Shown one piece after another: positions 1 to 13,320 of a stretch of 64,000 bases of DNA; the stretch's first letter is position 1; each line of letters begins with the position of its first letter. The notes beneath the pieces are model-generated. The model searched no databases and was not told the origin of the DNA. It saw only the letters and a list, made by a program, of their open reading frames with translations. Made by a program: the position numbers and the translations under genes. This DNA comes from Plectrocnemia conspersa (lineage: Eukaryota; Arthropoda; Insecta; Trichoptera; Polycentropodidae), in assembly GCA_009617715.1 (NCBI GenBank), contig VTFK01000036.1:930001-994000 (forward strand), read 5' to 3'.

Positions 1-2913
1 TTTGTCTCTATAGTATATATAACAAACGTAACTTAATCCCAATAATATATTTAAATTTAAACTACTTTAACGATCGGGGCGAGAGCAAATGGTCGGATTA
101 ACAAGAAACAAAAATTAAGATAAAAGCTCCGCTTAAGCGAATTAGTGTTGCCAGCGTGAATAATAAACGTTTTCATGCACAAAGGACGAGACAGGGGAGA
201 CGTACATATTTTTTGTTAGCGCAAACGCCGAGAGAGTGGCATTATTTTGCGAAATGTATCGATCGAGGAAACGAACGCTGTTTGTGACGTCAGCGAGCGG
301 CTAATGTCGCCGGATCACGACATCGAGTGCGACACACGCCACCCCTGGATATTTTCAGCTGGCAACATTGTATTTAATGTGATGTACGCAGTACGCTGCG
401 GACCGGCTAATTTATTAACGCATAACGCTAAATGCCTCAATTATTTTTAGACGATTGCTGTTTTTCGGCTGGGGATTTGCGGGAGCAGTGATTGCGAAGC
501 TTTTTATGAACAACCCACCCTCCACTGACCACTTTAGATAATGTTTACAACCGTTTTTTGCCTATCCAACAATTTTCATTCATAATAAATAATTAGATTC
601 AAAAGGACCGCAAGAATCAGGTAGTTATATATTAGTAAAGATTTTTTAACTATTTTTTTTACCAAATATGTTATTATATGGTATACATTTTCTCTTGATT
701 TTTTTAACTGATGGCATCAAAAATAGTCAATTCTCACATATACTTATATACAACTTCACAATATAGCTAGCCGTGAAATATAGTTTGGTTTGGCGAAGCT
801 CAAATCGTATAGTTTTATATAAACATATTGTTAAGTGAATTTCCTTGCTCTTCTTTAATATATTTTTAATGATTTCTTTAAACCTTAAGATGTAAAAATC
901 ACATTGATTCACAAAAAACTTTATAGATTGAGAATAAAAAACAAACAACTATTTAAAAGTATATCTACTGTATCATTAAGCAGGCTTTAGCTGACCAGCA
1001 ACACGGTTATTTTGTCATATCGTTCCGTGGCCCCTACTTCTTATACTTCTACAAAGACCCTTGATACTAAATTCTAGGTGTTAATAAGTATCCGCATTTT
1101 TCTGCACTTTTTTCCTTAACAAACAATCTATTATTGCCCTTGGCATTTTGCTCTTTACGTTTCTAAGTGAGCTGTGTTTTGTATGGTGTCTGTGACATAA
1201 CAGATTTTTAATACTAGTCAACAAAGTTTGTCAAAAAATTATTCTTCGTCGCTCGTTTTTGAGTACGGCAGGAATCTAATTTGGCTCTTTTTCTTTTTTT
1301 TTCTTCATCAATAACTTAAGATGTTTATTAAATACTGATGACCTAAGAGTGTTATTTGAACAAATGCGTATTCGACGTTTTTATATAAATAAATACTTGG
1401 AGTCGCTGTGTAACTCGTCGATCGACAACCGACTACATTTCAGCTTTGAAAAGTGTCACATTATTACATTTTATAGATCTCTTTGCTCGACGGAATTTCC
1501 TGGTACTTTAGTCAGAAGTGTTTTAACAAGAAAACACTTTCGTACAGGACTTAAAAGTGACGTTTGAGCAAAGAGAGCGTTTTTTTATACATATGTGCAA
1601 GATAAAGTAGCTTATAAGATAATTTTTTTGTACCTAACATGTACGACCTAGATCGATTTAAATTAATCATCAAATTATTCGTCCTTGAGATCAATGTAAA
1701 ACCTATTTAATTTAATTAAATAAATCAATGTAAAACCTATTTCCAATCCATTCTCAGACACGATAAAAATTAAGAGCTGACTGGTTGTTGGCATCACAAG
1801 AATCAGTATCCATATAACAGAATTTTGCATTAAGGTGTCGAAAATACTCGGCTTTGTACCATATGAAATAAAACACGCCAATGAGTCCTCTAAATACTCA
1901 AGGATATATAAGTCAAAACACTGCGTTATTAAATTAAAGATTTTCACTACTTGATACATAAATATTATTTTTATTAAGACGCCAAATCGTCTAAGAAAAA
2001 TTATAAAATTATATAATCGAGAAAAGCAATCGATTTTCATTTACCATCCAGATAATAACAAGGGATAAACCTAATCTTCGATACGCCTATGTGACCCAGT
2101 ACTAAGACAAAAGTTTTTATAAAATTGTGTAATTATAAAAATAAACGGGTGCAAACTTTTACTAAATCAAGCTCTTTTTAAAGTAGCTGGAGTGCGGTTT
2201 CAACAACCTTTAAGCTGGAAGTTATAGTGTCTTAAAAAATCACGATTGCTTCCCTTATTCTAGACAGTGGCGGTCAGAACATTAGCGCTTAAGAGCGCTC
2301 ATTTAAAACTCATATTCTTAACGAGCTATCCAAATAAAAGTTGTTTTCAGCGATAGCTACACGGAGTAAAAATACTTCATGTCTTTATAAGGTTTGAGCT
2401 ATTAATATATTTACAAACATATGATATGTATGTATGTATATGAATAGAATATATATGCATGTGAATAAAATATTTGTATACATTATACGTATAAATACAA
2501 TCGTTACGCAATAGGAATACCTGTCATAATCAGATTTCCAATAAATAAATTTAATAATGAACATTTTGCTTGTCATTGCAATATATAACCAAACTTTTTG
2601 AAATATGTCGGTGTATTTATGTATTATTAGCAAAATATCTATAAAACACTACAATGTAGCCCTCAAACGAGATTATTACTTTACGTTTATTTTTGTAATA
2701 ATAACAGATCATGTTTATGCGCTCTATAAAACTGAGTATTTTTATTTTTATGTTGCTACAAGTTGATAATGGCAAGATCAAAGCTGCCTAAAATAAACTC
2801 AAAAGTAGAAACGCATCTTGCTGAAACTCGATTGTGTTTTAAAAATATATTTATAAAATACAATGAAAAATTCATTTCCCATAAAATATGTTCAATTCAT
2901 ATTTTTATATATG
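1..2913. other. AT-rich intron
   Basis: A moderately complex block is at about 60-540. A two-copy 34-bp tandem repeat starts at 1690 (ATCAATGTAAAACCTATTT). The 121-codon minus frame at 1675-2040 is hydrophobic and unrecognised. It spans the tandem repeat and is probably a chance frame. No exon was recognised. Confidence 0.45.
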
Positions 2914-3060
2914 TCACACTGAATATGTATTACCAGCGAAAATATATTTTCACCAGCGTTTCAGTAAAACCATATACAAACACATTTTCACCAGTAGATA
3001 TATATATTTTTATTAACGAAAATATAATTCTACTAAGAGGCGCTAGTGAAATTATGTGCT
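2914..3060 (+). repeat. Foldback family B, left-end fragment
   Basis: CACACTGAATATGTATTACC, TATATTTTCACCAGCGTTTC and TTTTCACCAGTAGATATATA match the left end of the copy at 47651-48414, in the same orientation. The short repeats of TTTTCACCAG-type words can themselves fold. The block may form one nested structure with the duplication and the inverted match up to about 3780. Confidence 0.72.
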
Positions 3061-3125
3061 GCTCTAAACCGTCATTAAATTTGAGAATATGAGTTTTGTT
3101 GTGAAATAAAATCTTAAGGCGCGTA

Positions 3126-3185
3126 TGGTGAGATACATTTCCTTTCGCTCGTTCGCGTGTTAAGTGACGAGAGCGAGTGAGAGAT
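3126..3185 (+). repeat. 58-bp dispersed repeat, copy 1
   Basis: Matches 29822-29879. It has more CpG than its surroundings (CTTTCGCTCGTTCGCGTGTT). Confidence 0.75.
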
Positions 3186-3252
3186 GAGGGCGTGCGTTAA
3201 GTGCGTTCCGCACTTTTGTTTCGGTATTTTTGCTGCTCAAACTCAAACTTAA

Positions 3253-3660
3253 CCTAAACGAATTAACCAAACCCAACTTGACCTAATAAAAATTATAAAA
3301 CTAACTATGGTTTTACTCCTAATGAAGAATAATGGTTTTAATGGCATTATGGTTTTACTAAAATAATTATAGCTTAGGAACTTATTAAAAGTTAAATCGG
3401 TATTATAGTTTTACTAAAATTAATTATAGTTTAAGATTTTATATATTAACCTAACCTAACCTAACTTAGCCTAAACGAATTAACCAAACCCAACTTGACC
3501 TAATAAAAATTATAAAACTAACTATGGTTTTACTCCTAATGAAGAAAAATGGTTTTAATGGCATTATGGTTTTACTTAAATAATTATAGCTTAGGAACTT
3601 ATTAAAAGTTAAATCGGTATTATGGTTTTACTAAAATTAATTATAGTTTAAGATTTTTAT
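3253..3660. repeat. Tandem duplication, 217-bp period
   Basis: CCTAAACGAATTAACCAAAC starts copies at 3253 and 3470. The two are nearly identical for about 190 bp, differing at a few positions, and are joined by a short CCTAACCTAACCTAA run. They lie between the family B left end (2914-3060) and an inverted match at 3668-3695 (ATTGGGTTTGATTAATTCGT). Confidence 0.93.
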
Positions 3661-3780
3661 TTGATCGAATTGGGTTTGATTAATTCGTTAAGGCTAGGAC
3701 GTGAATTCTATTTTAAAAACGTAGTTGTATGGTGACACATTACCTGGTTAAGTTAGGTTAGGTTAGCTTTATTTTTAATT

Positions 3781-5961
3781 ATTTATTGTTAGCTTTATTT
3801 TTAAACATCGAGCAAGAATAATAATAAAACAACGGCAAATTATATTGTCAAAGTCAAACAATTTAATTTTAAATATTATTATTTAAATAAATTTAAATGG
3901 TTAAATAATACCATTAATAAGCAATTTTTTATTTAAATTATTTGCTGTATAATAATATTATTTTGCATAATCAAACATAAGTAAAAGCCCGCACGTGACA
4001 AGTGCAGGTGTATCGAAAATTTAAAATTTTACAAAAGACAAATTTGATTGTTTTTGAGAAAAATAAATTTTATGACTAAGTATGGTAAATCGTCTAGAAA
4101 TTATTATTTTTAGGATCAATTTTAAGTTAGTTGTATTGGACTAATTGATTTGTTTGTTTTTCTTAACTTTCTATAAACAGTTTTTTATTTGTTGGCGTAA
4201 AATAAATTTATGGTAACTAAAACAGCATTTACTATTTAAAAAAAATACAATAATTGGACCATGGAACTAAAAGATGGACATATGTATTCAGAATATTTTA
4301 TAGAATGACAACATTGCCAAATTTTATATTTTAAAACACCGATACAAAGTAATACAGATATATATTAGACAATAAAAAAAGTCCGGCTCCGTCCCATATC
4401 ATAGATATTGGCTGAGAACTGAAACACTTCGTTTTGACTTTTATTTAGAACTAAAACTTGGAATAAAGTGTAGACTATGCCGATTCAAATTAGATGATCA
4501 TTGGAAGATCGAGATCATTTAATCAAGTTCAGTTAAGATAGTCACCTAAATTCAACAAGTCGAATCAAAATACCTTAAATACTATTTGACGGAGTACTTC
4601 ATGAATGAATATAAAAAAAATAGTTTGTTAATTAATAATAAAAAAATACTTTACATATTATATCATTTCAAATCAGTATTATATACACGCGATAAGTTAT
4701 GTAGTTAGGTTCTTATCGTTTTAAGTTATATTATACATTAAAAACAACTCGACGATAAATTAAAATATTTATCATGGTTTTATTAAATTGAATTAAATAA
4801 GAGAGTGAGTTTTCGTTTCAATTGTATTTATATTTCATTATTTTTTTACGGGAAACATACACATTTTAATTTGTGCCGAAAGGAAACAGCATCTGCTACA
4901 GCTTTTACAGCGGTCAGTTTAAAAGCAACACATACAAGTTATCTCCAGCGAAGCGGTAAAAGATTTCCACGAGACATACTCCGTTTAATATGAAATTCCC
5001 CGTTTCGGTTTTCCCGACTGAAATTATGGCATCCAGGAGTTAAACTTTATCTTTGCGAAAATCGAAGATCGTCATGCGATTTCAATCGAAACTTATTAAG
5101 TCATAAAAGTCCGGAGAGATTCAGAAAGCTGATAATTTCGCGCGTTCTCACACTTACGTACAAAGGTAGTACAAATATGTGGAAAATAAATATGGCCCCG
5201 TCAGAGGCTTGACCCTTGTGCGAATAATTTAAGATCCGTGGCCCTGACAAGTTAAGTGGTCTATGAAATGACCCCATATCTTGCAGATCGGGTCGCCAGA
5301 TTTGACCACCCTGTTATCCTGACGTGAAAAGTTACGAAAAAAATCGATTTCAAAACAAATTTAGGGGCATTAGCGTCAAGTGATTTGTATGTTTCTACGA
5401 AATCACACACATAAGGTGGTTATATTTTATTTTGCCGCAGAATTCTTACGCTAGAGGCTCTGCTGCTACAAACTACTGTTTCTTAATAGGCAAGAATCGT
5501 AACAGTACTTATAATTTATTATATTTTTCAAGGCAATAGCAGATGAAAAGATATCGACAGTAAAAGTATAGTTTTTAATATTATTTTGGTACACTCTATA
5601 TTAGGCATGTTTATTTTGATTTGTGTTATATTAATGTATACTTGTACGTGCTTGAACAAATATGTTGTAAGAGCGGAAATATACATTATACTAGTATAAT
5701 TTAATAGTGTTTTGTTCTTTGGCCACTGACATCTTGTTTAATACGTAAAAGCTACAAACCACTAGTGAATTTCCCCAGAGATGGGGATTTTATAAAGCAA
5801 CCGATGTAGTGGGTAAAGTAGGACTATGAGGTATTCCAAATATGTATAGTAATGATGTATGTATTGTATAAAATTTTGAACGGATGTGGTACAACTAACC
5901 CTTTGCACCAGAGCACTAAACATTTTATTATGTGGTTTGCGTTTTTTAAATATAAATAATG

Positions 5962-5966
<5 letters not shown>
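3781..5966. other. Intron stretch
   Basis: AT-rich. About 4860-5340 is more complex, with no recognisable exon. Short dispersed-repeat echoes occur near 4300 (ACATTGCCAAATTTTAT, family C-like) and 4397-4416. Confidence 0.4.

Positions 5967-6042
<76 letters not shown>
5967..6042. repeat. (TA)38 microsatellite
   Basis: An uninterrupted 76-bp alternating TA run. Confidence 0.98.
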
Positions 6043-6046
<4 letters not shown>

Positions 6047-7729
6047 ATATTTTTTTTAATACATATATAATAATTCTGTACAGTATTTTGTTATAAAAAT
6101 AATATTAATAGCTTTGAGTAAAGTTATTGTTTAAGAAAAAACACATTATCGCCTATACTCTGTTCAAAGATCTCATTGACATTGTTACTATTTGAGAATA
6201 TTGATTCTTTTGCCATTTCAGGTATTTGTTTTTATATTATTAACTTACACAATTGTTCATTATTCGATTATAGATGTCAAGTTATTTTTTACTTATTGTT
6301 ATTCATTCTAGATTTTCTGTCAATTATTAAACAATTTCACACAATCCCCCGATAATAGTTATTTTTCTGATTCGTAAAAATCTGAAGTTAACAACCGTGA
6401 AAGCGGCAAGTTATGGGCATGCTGTCGGTGTTCCGTTATGAATTGTATTTATGGCGCTATAAAATGTGTGATAAAACGGTAAACAAGTTGTTGAAGGAAG
6501 CAGTTCGTTGTTCGCCTTTCTTTTTTCGTCCCGACAAAAATTCCGCCCCCACACCCTATCTACTCAACGATGAACACTTTTCCGCGAATGTTCGACGAAT
6601 TTCTCCCCGAGAGGTAATGTTTTACGAATAATATCTGCTCTCAATATCCACAGGCATTTCTAACATAAATTGTATGTATTTCATGTATTTGCACTCGGTT
6701 TGTGAGCATAAGAAATTAAGATATTGTAAAAAAGAGTATCGTGAATGTATTATTATAATATGCGAATTTTTTCAACTGTGTAATATATAAAATATACATT
6801 TGCTTAAGCATAAAATATCTAAAATCAATATGGTAAAATCTAATGATCATATAGACTGAATTTGTATTAAATGAACAAGCATTAAAATAACAAAAAATAG
6901 CGATAAAACCAATTTTAGGTAAAAGTGAGAAAATGTGGCTCATTTCAGGATTTTTTGGATTTAAAATAAGAGCAAGAAAAAGTAATTGTTTATTGACAAT
7001 TTTATGTTTTGGTTTGAGTTTTAGTTTTATTTTTCAAACATTTCAAAAGCCTAGAAAATCAGACCAACATTTATAAAGTCATAAATAAATCTTCATTAGA
7101 TTGTTTTCTACTTAAACACATAAAATTAAAAATTTGCGACAAATTTATAAAATGTTTGTATTGAATAAAAAAATAAGTTTTCTATAAAGTGTTTTTTTTT
7201 AATGTATAAAATACATATTTAATTCATATAAATATAGAAAAACTATACCCAATACATAGAATACAAAATTTACGTGTTTAAAAGTGATTGTAGACGTCTG
7301 CGTTAAAGAGACGTAACCCATTACAATATCTCTTGCCTACAACTACTAATTGGTAATTTGGAACTCTTGTATGTAAAATCACATAAATAGAGGGGATAGG
7401 GGGAAAAGTCACATTTTGTTAATTGTTCACAGAAGCGTGGCAAATCGTGCCATTACAGTCCTCCTTTTAGTATATCTTGTGTTAACAAGCTTACAACTCG
7501 TTATTTACCATTACTAATTTCAGGCAAGTGAAACAGTAATATAAATGATCATTGCATTTAGTTTAATGGGTATTTTAATTTGTGCATAGATATATTTACA
7601 AAATATATTAAAGTAATATTTTTCGTACACACTCTTTTGGGATCTTTTGTTGCCAGAGAGACGCATTATAATAGATAAAAAATATACATATAGATATAAT
7701 AATAAAATAATAATAAACATGAATTAAAT
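6043..7729. other. AT-rich intron
   Basis: A small complex block at about 6400-6630 has a 72-codon plus frame without domains. The rest is AT-rich with nothing recognised. Confidence 0.45.
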
Positions 7730-7867
7730 ATGCCACTGAAGTCACTGGGGGTGCAGACCCTCAACGACGCGCCATATAGGGTCTATTATTGTGACGCAGA
7801 ATCTCGGTGGATCCTCAGAGGGCTTTATACCGTGGAAGGATGGTGCTTACTCCGGAAGATATCATAG
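7730..7867 (+). other. Unrecognised 45-codon ORF in a less AT-rich block
   Basis: The frame reads MPLKSLGVQTLNDAPYRVYY and continues with CDAESRWILRGLYTVEGWCL. Its base composition is far less AT-rich than its surroundings, which suggests a decayed coding fragment, perhaps from a mobile element. No family is recognised, and no splice sites or companion frames were found. Confidence 0.2.
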
Positions 7868-8094
7868 ATATAGGCTGAACTGTTAAAGAGAGCCTCGCTA
7901 CATAAATGCATTTTTAAATAGCTGCAACCGCAGGAGGTCTTATATCAGAACACCGATCAGAAGTGGTTTGAATATACTTTGATAAACGCTCTTATATCTA
8001 TGGAGCAACATGCAAGATGTAACGCCTGTCTGTACTTCTTCTTACGCATATTTTAATCTGATAGATGAGTTTGATTAATTAGTATTTTAGTTAT
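7868..8094. other. Intron stretch
   Basis: ATATCATAGATATAGGCTGA at 7859-7878 echoes 4397-4416, suggesting another short dispersed repeat. Nothing else was found. Confidence 0.4.
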
Positions 8095-8293
8095 AAAACT
8101 AGGTTAGGTTTTGGTTTGAACAGAAAATGGAAGTTTCGAATCTGTCAAATTTAATTAAATATACATTTAAGAGCAGCATGTAATTTTAATTTTAAATTAT
8201 ACTATTCTCGCTAATAGAAATATATATTTTCTGGTGAAAATGTATTTAGACTTATAACTGCACATTCACTGTAACATTTACACATCGCATGTA
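8095..8293 (-). repeat. Foldback family B, right-end fragment
   Basis: AGGTTAGGTTTTGGTTTGAAC leads into an AC-rich stretch, then TCTGGTGAAAATGTATTTAG and GCACATTCACTGTAACAT. These match, in order, 48192-48400 of the best family copy. The opposite end is absent. Confidence 0.7.
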
Positions 8294-11200
8294 AATAAAT
8301 AATGATAAGTATGTAAATGTGTATAATTTAATATATGAAAAAGTTAAAATCATATAATTTAACTAGCAAATGTCAGATAAATTATATTTTAATTGATAAA
8401 AATACATATTTACCTGAGAAAATGATTTAATATATTTAATAAGTAGATTTGAGACTCATTAACGCGTTAATTACATCTGAGGTTAAGCGTTTAAAATGAG
8501 AATAAACTCAAACTAATCGAGTTTTTGATTATATTATTGATGATACAAATACGTTCATGTCTGCTAAATGTTATGCATCGTCGATAAAAAATTTCGATTT
8601 TCAATAAAATACAGAAAAGTTATCGAGCCACTAAAAAATGACGCAGAGAAGATGATGCTAATATCGACAAAAAGTATCTGCGCGTGTTTAATGAGATATT
8701 TGACACTTTAGTAGAATAAATCAATTCATTTTAAAAAATTCTCCAAATTTATATCTTCATTTTTCTATGATTTTTTCCCCTGAAATCGACGAATCGAGAT
8801 TTATTTGATTTATCAAAATTGAAATGTGAATTGATGGCAATATTCAGTGTATTGGATTTTTCTGCCAGAACGGTTGCGGGAATTATGAAATTTTTGAAGG
8901 AAATTGAACTGGAGGAAAAAGCGTTTTCAAAAATATATAAGCTTACTTGATTGACATCCACTATTCCAGTTAGTACTTTAACATTCAAACGTACCTTATT
9001 ATGTTTGAAACGCATAAAAACATCAGTTCGAAATACTCAGGGTGAAGCAAGGCTTTTCAGGCTTTCACTAATGTCGAAAGAAAAAAAAATACTTAAAAAA
9101 TACAAAATCGAATAAATTTATTCGATACAGTAATAATGAAATTTCTTTAAAAAATCAAAGGGTCATGTAATTAGTTTTAAAGGGTCATGTAGTTAATTTA
9201 ACAGTACTATTTATTTATGCTATGTTATAAGTTTTTTAAATTTGTTATTGTTTTTTTTAATATAAAATGTTTGTTTCAATAATTTTTTGACTTTGACTTT
9301 GTCGGGTAGTTAATATTTACTTCTAGGTATTATTTATGTCTGATTGACTTATCCAGTTGGTACAGATTTAACTTGTTGTAGCACATTGGACTTATGTCTG
9401 TTAGGTTACAACGGAAGATTTAAAATAAATAAATATATGGTTGAAAAATATAAATATAATATATAAAAAATGAATGCATATGAGAAATTCATCATCTTAT
9501 TTGCTGACTTTTTTTTATATATTTTTTTCATATCTAGTCCCTAGTTTTAAAAGTCACGACACGCAACTAGTCCAGGTGCATAGATAGTTATTTTCTTGTA
9601 AAAGATCTTCGTCAGCATATTGAATACAGATAAAGTGATGTTTCTCATAATACATAAAAAAATATTAGATTTTTTTAGGATTATATAATAACCAAAAAAG
9701 AAAAAAAAGGTATTAAAGTCAAAGTTTACATACATGGTGTAAAGCACATTGTCCAGTTTGGGGGATATGCATTGTTTGCTTTATTTATCCGCAATATAAA
9801 TGTATTATTAGCCTGTTATATCCACTGTTTCTACCATTCCTGGTCTCCCATAATATACTGGTTTACAAATATGTATTTTTTTGTTATGTCGCTACGTTTC
9901 AACTGACACTTTACACATGTTGCCATACAAACTTGCATCGTTAATAACTTCCCGCATTTCCGTAATATTTTCCTTCCCGCTGAAACTCGGTTCAAAGTCC
10001 AAATTGAAATTCTCTCACCGTACCCGGCGACTAGAGCAACAGTGGGTACAGCCTGCTACTCAGTTTTTCGCATCGTTGTTTGGCTTTAGGGCAACGTCGA
10101 AGGTATCTCCTGCGCTTATTATAAGTTAAAGTTTCGCTGAGTTTGAGCCCGCACCGTACTCCATTGTGGTTTTAATCTTAATGGTGCAAAAGCTATCTAA
10201 AAAGTTGGCCCGATGGCTAAATTGGATTATGTAATTGTAGCGGCTGGTTTCTGCGCAAAATTGCCACCGTAAACAAAATGCGAATTAGCAAATAATTTAA
10301 TTAAGTCAATTATGGCGATTCATTGCGCACTTCCGAGACTGAAGTTGATTACTACGAAGTGTATGGATGTACACGGGAAAAGTTGGCAAATTACCATTTT
10401 CGACTTGTGAAAACATTTCAACAACGTGATTTACGTTTGTGAATATAATGAAACATGTGAATCGCAATCAAATACTTTTACCTTTTGCACACGTAGAATA
10501 TCAGCACAATTTCATAAATATATTTATTAAATGGATTTTTATGTAAGTTCATCATTTGCAGCGTCACTGACAGCACATTTAGTAATAATGCATTACCAGA
10601 ACGGGTTTTGTCTATTCTAAATTTGATTTTGGCAACTTTAATAATAATTCCGATGACAGAAATTATCGCGTTAACACTTAACGCGCGGTCTTAATGTGTA
10701 TGGCACGTCAAGCACGCGAGGGCTTATCGAATGCGCAATATAACACCTCATAGAAATCTGAGAGAGCAGATTTTACATCAACTCCATCGCATACATAGAA
10801 ATAAATTATTTAATAAATTATAGTACATATTATTTTCAAAAGTCCACGTTTTATTAAATTGAATGTACCAATACCAAAAATTTCAAACATAGACACGATA
10901 TCAAAATTATCCCTTTTCTAATGGAAAAGTTCACGAGCACACGTGGAATTGAAAAATGCGCGTGACGTTCAAAATGCGAGATTAGTTTATTACACATGTC
11001 AGAGTCGTATGTCGTAAAATTATGGAAATTTTCGGAATTAATGCCGTGACGATGACACATTTGCCACGTTTTACGGCCCGCGGTCTAATGCGACCGCCGG
11101 GACATTTGTTAGCCGGTAAATACTACGGCATGATCGCCGCACACGTTTCACATTACCCGGGCTTTCCACGGGATAACTTGCTTACTCTGATAATCTTCGA

Positions 11201-12236
11201 AAAATACAGGCTTTGTATATCGAGCTTAACGTGTATTTTTTATTATTATAATCAAAATTCTTCGTCACGGCGGCCATAAAAATCGCATAAAAACGACGAT
11301 GTTTACGCTTTTAAGATAAAATATTGAGATTAAAATATATTATTATTACTATTTTTTAAGTTATCACCACATTTTCATGTATGCGATTTTCTGTGAAACA
11401 GTAAAAAAAAGTACTTAATAAGCTTTAAGGCAATGAATTACAACGTATATGGTTTTTTAAATGAGAATATTATTGAGCAATGTATTTTTTAGGATAATGC
11501 TTTTATAAGCACGTATAAATTATTTGGAAATTGCAATTAAATTATAAGTTATCTAACAACGACGTAATACATGTTTATTATACTGTATTTTTATTATCTC
11601 ATAACTACATCACTTTAAATTAATTTTGAGGCTTTTTCAATAAATGCCAGAGACACATAATTTTGATTCTAAACAACATTTTTCAACTAAATAAATTTAG
11701 TAATCACTAACATACTAGTTTATTCATACTAATACAATAATATATAGTTATGTATCCGCATTTTTGCTTAAAATAACAAGATATAAAAACAAACATAATT
11801 CAACATTGCTGACTTATGTTGGATTATATCTTGTTCATAAATTCACTACAATAACACAAGTTTATGATACATACCTAATATTTTTTGTAACTATATTTTA
11901 GAACCGAAAGCCCAAATTTAAATAAGCAAACTTATTGTGAATATCTGTTTGTAAATATATAATTTGGTATTAAAATTTAAAAAATTAAAATATTAATACC
12001 AAATACAAAACTAGAAGATTATAAATATTGAATAAACATGTATTTATATGGGTCTATAATATTGTATATATTTTATAGAATATAAATGCAATTGATTAAT
12101 AATATAAAATTAAATACAGACTAATTAAAATTATTTTTTATTAATTGAGTTAAATAATATGATACTAATATTCAGCCACAATTTGTAAAGTATTTAAAGT
12201 ATCGAGCTTAACTCTTGGAGGGTCAAAGCTATTACT
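8294..12236. other. Intron stretch with one less AT-rich island
   Basis: AT-rich. At 9155-9200 a 22-bp unit (AAAGGGTCATGTARTTA) occurs twice in tandem. About 9880-11290 is richer in G and C and unique here, with ACGTG and CGCG-type motifs. Its ORFs on both strands (up to 88 codons) match nothing I recognise. It is a candidate conserved non-coding region. Confidence 0.4.
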
Positions 12237-12283
12237 TGGTTGGACCAGATCTGACGATCAAACTAGAAGCGGCTGTTTTTCTA
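12237..12283 (+). repeat. Dispersed repeat family D, fragment
   Basis: It pairs with 27022-27066 (AGATCTGACGATCAA, AGAAGCGGCTG) at about 75% by eye. Confidence 0.55.
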
Positions 12284-12744
12284 TTGACTGAAGGTACCGT
12301 TTGTTGCAATTTGGCGTAAACTCAGCTGGATGTAAGTCTAAAGGCAAATTTTTGTAATGTATTATATATGTTCGGGGAAATATGAGAAAATCAAAGATTC
12401 TGTGTGATTTAAAACGGAACTACATTTTATGTTTTTATCTGATAATATTTATGCTGTTTGTAATAAAAGCATTTGTCTTGGATTGCATAAATCCAACAGC
12501 AATGGAATTAAAGTATTTTTTGGTTTTCAAGTTTGTTGCCGTTTTTTTGTACATGTTTTACCTTGAATGATTTTTTAACGGACCACGTAAGAGCTAATTG
12601 TAAAGCTAATAATAATAATTAGGTACTTTTCATGTTTTAATAAAAAAAACTATCAACCTTTTTGCAATTTTGTGGCATGAAGGGTTCAAGAAATGCATTT
12701 ATTTAAATGGCTTTCAAGCTAAATATTAATTTAAACAGGGCAAG

Positions 12745-12905
12745 AACGAGATAAGAGACACGTGTTCTGGTCCTCACAGCATACTTAAATTTTTATTCAT
12801 AGAAATGCGCTATTGGTACAAATCAACAGAAGCTGCAAAGTGACATATATTGATTGTAAATCATGTTACAAATTAAGTTAAAACTAATTATATAGATGTC
12901 AACGA
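12745..12905 (+). repeat. SINE-like repeat with degenerate B box
   Basis: GTTCTGGTCCTCACAGCATA followed by CTTAAATTT aligns with 63184-63212 (GTTCGGGTCCCCGCAGCATA, CTCAAATTT). Its tail (TGACATATATTGATTGTAAA ... TAGATGTCAACGACTTA) matches 34483-34550. The head is a decayed tRNA T-arm. Confidence 0.65.
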
Positions 12906-13139
12906 CTTACAAATTTTATAAATGAAGGTTCATTTTTATAAATAAGTATTCTTTGTTGAGCCTTATAAATATATTAAATATATTGTGAAAATGTATCAGA
13001 TTTTTTTAAAATTATGCTAAACAAAAATAATTATCCAAATTTTTATAAATACAATCGAATATAGGAAAAAACACGTCCTTATAGTAAAATCAGTGTTAAA
13101 ATTTAATTTTAAATATCAGGATCACCCATGGGTTATAAA

Positions 13140-13320
13140 ATTAAATGATTTGTTTGTTTCGAGTCAGAGATTTTTTCGTGCGTGACAAATAAATTTATTA
13201 AGCGTTATAAAATAGCAGGTACACTAAAAGGTCGGTACCAAATACAAAAGAACGCGTTGCAAAAATGGTACAGAAGCCCCAGATTATGCATTCCATGATA
13301 ATACAATTATTGTTGTACTA
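13140..13320. repeat. Short interspersed repeat fragment (family C)
   Basis: It shares GCGTGACAAATAAAT with about 48572-48586, and AGATTATGCATTCCA with 33263-33277. Its boundaries are unclear. Confidence 0.45.

Noticed and set aside
1675..2040. 121-codon hydrophobic minus-strand ORF, possible chemoreceptor-like membrane protein
   Set aside because: It has no conserved receptor motif, its composition is that of any AT-rich frame, and it runs over a small tandem repeat. A frame this long can arise by chance in 128 kb of AT-rich strand.
3440..3466. Interstitial telomere array (CCTAA)n
   Set aside because: Only about three units are present, as a linker inside a repeat element. Similar short runs occur at several other sites as part of dispersed repeats.
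5824..6045. 73-codon minus-strand ORF
   Set aside because: It is also a translation of a TA array.
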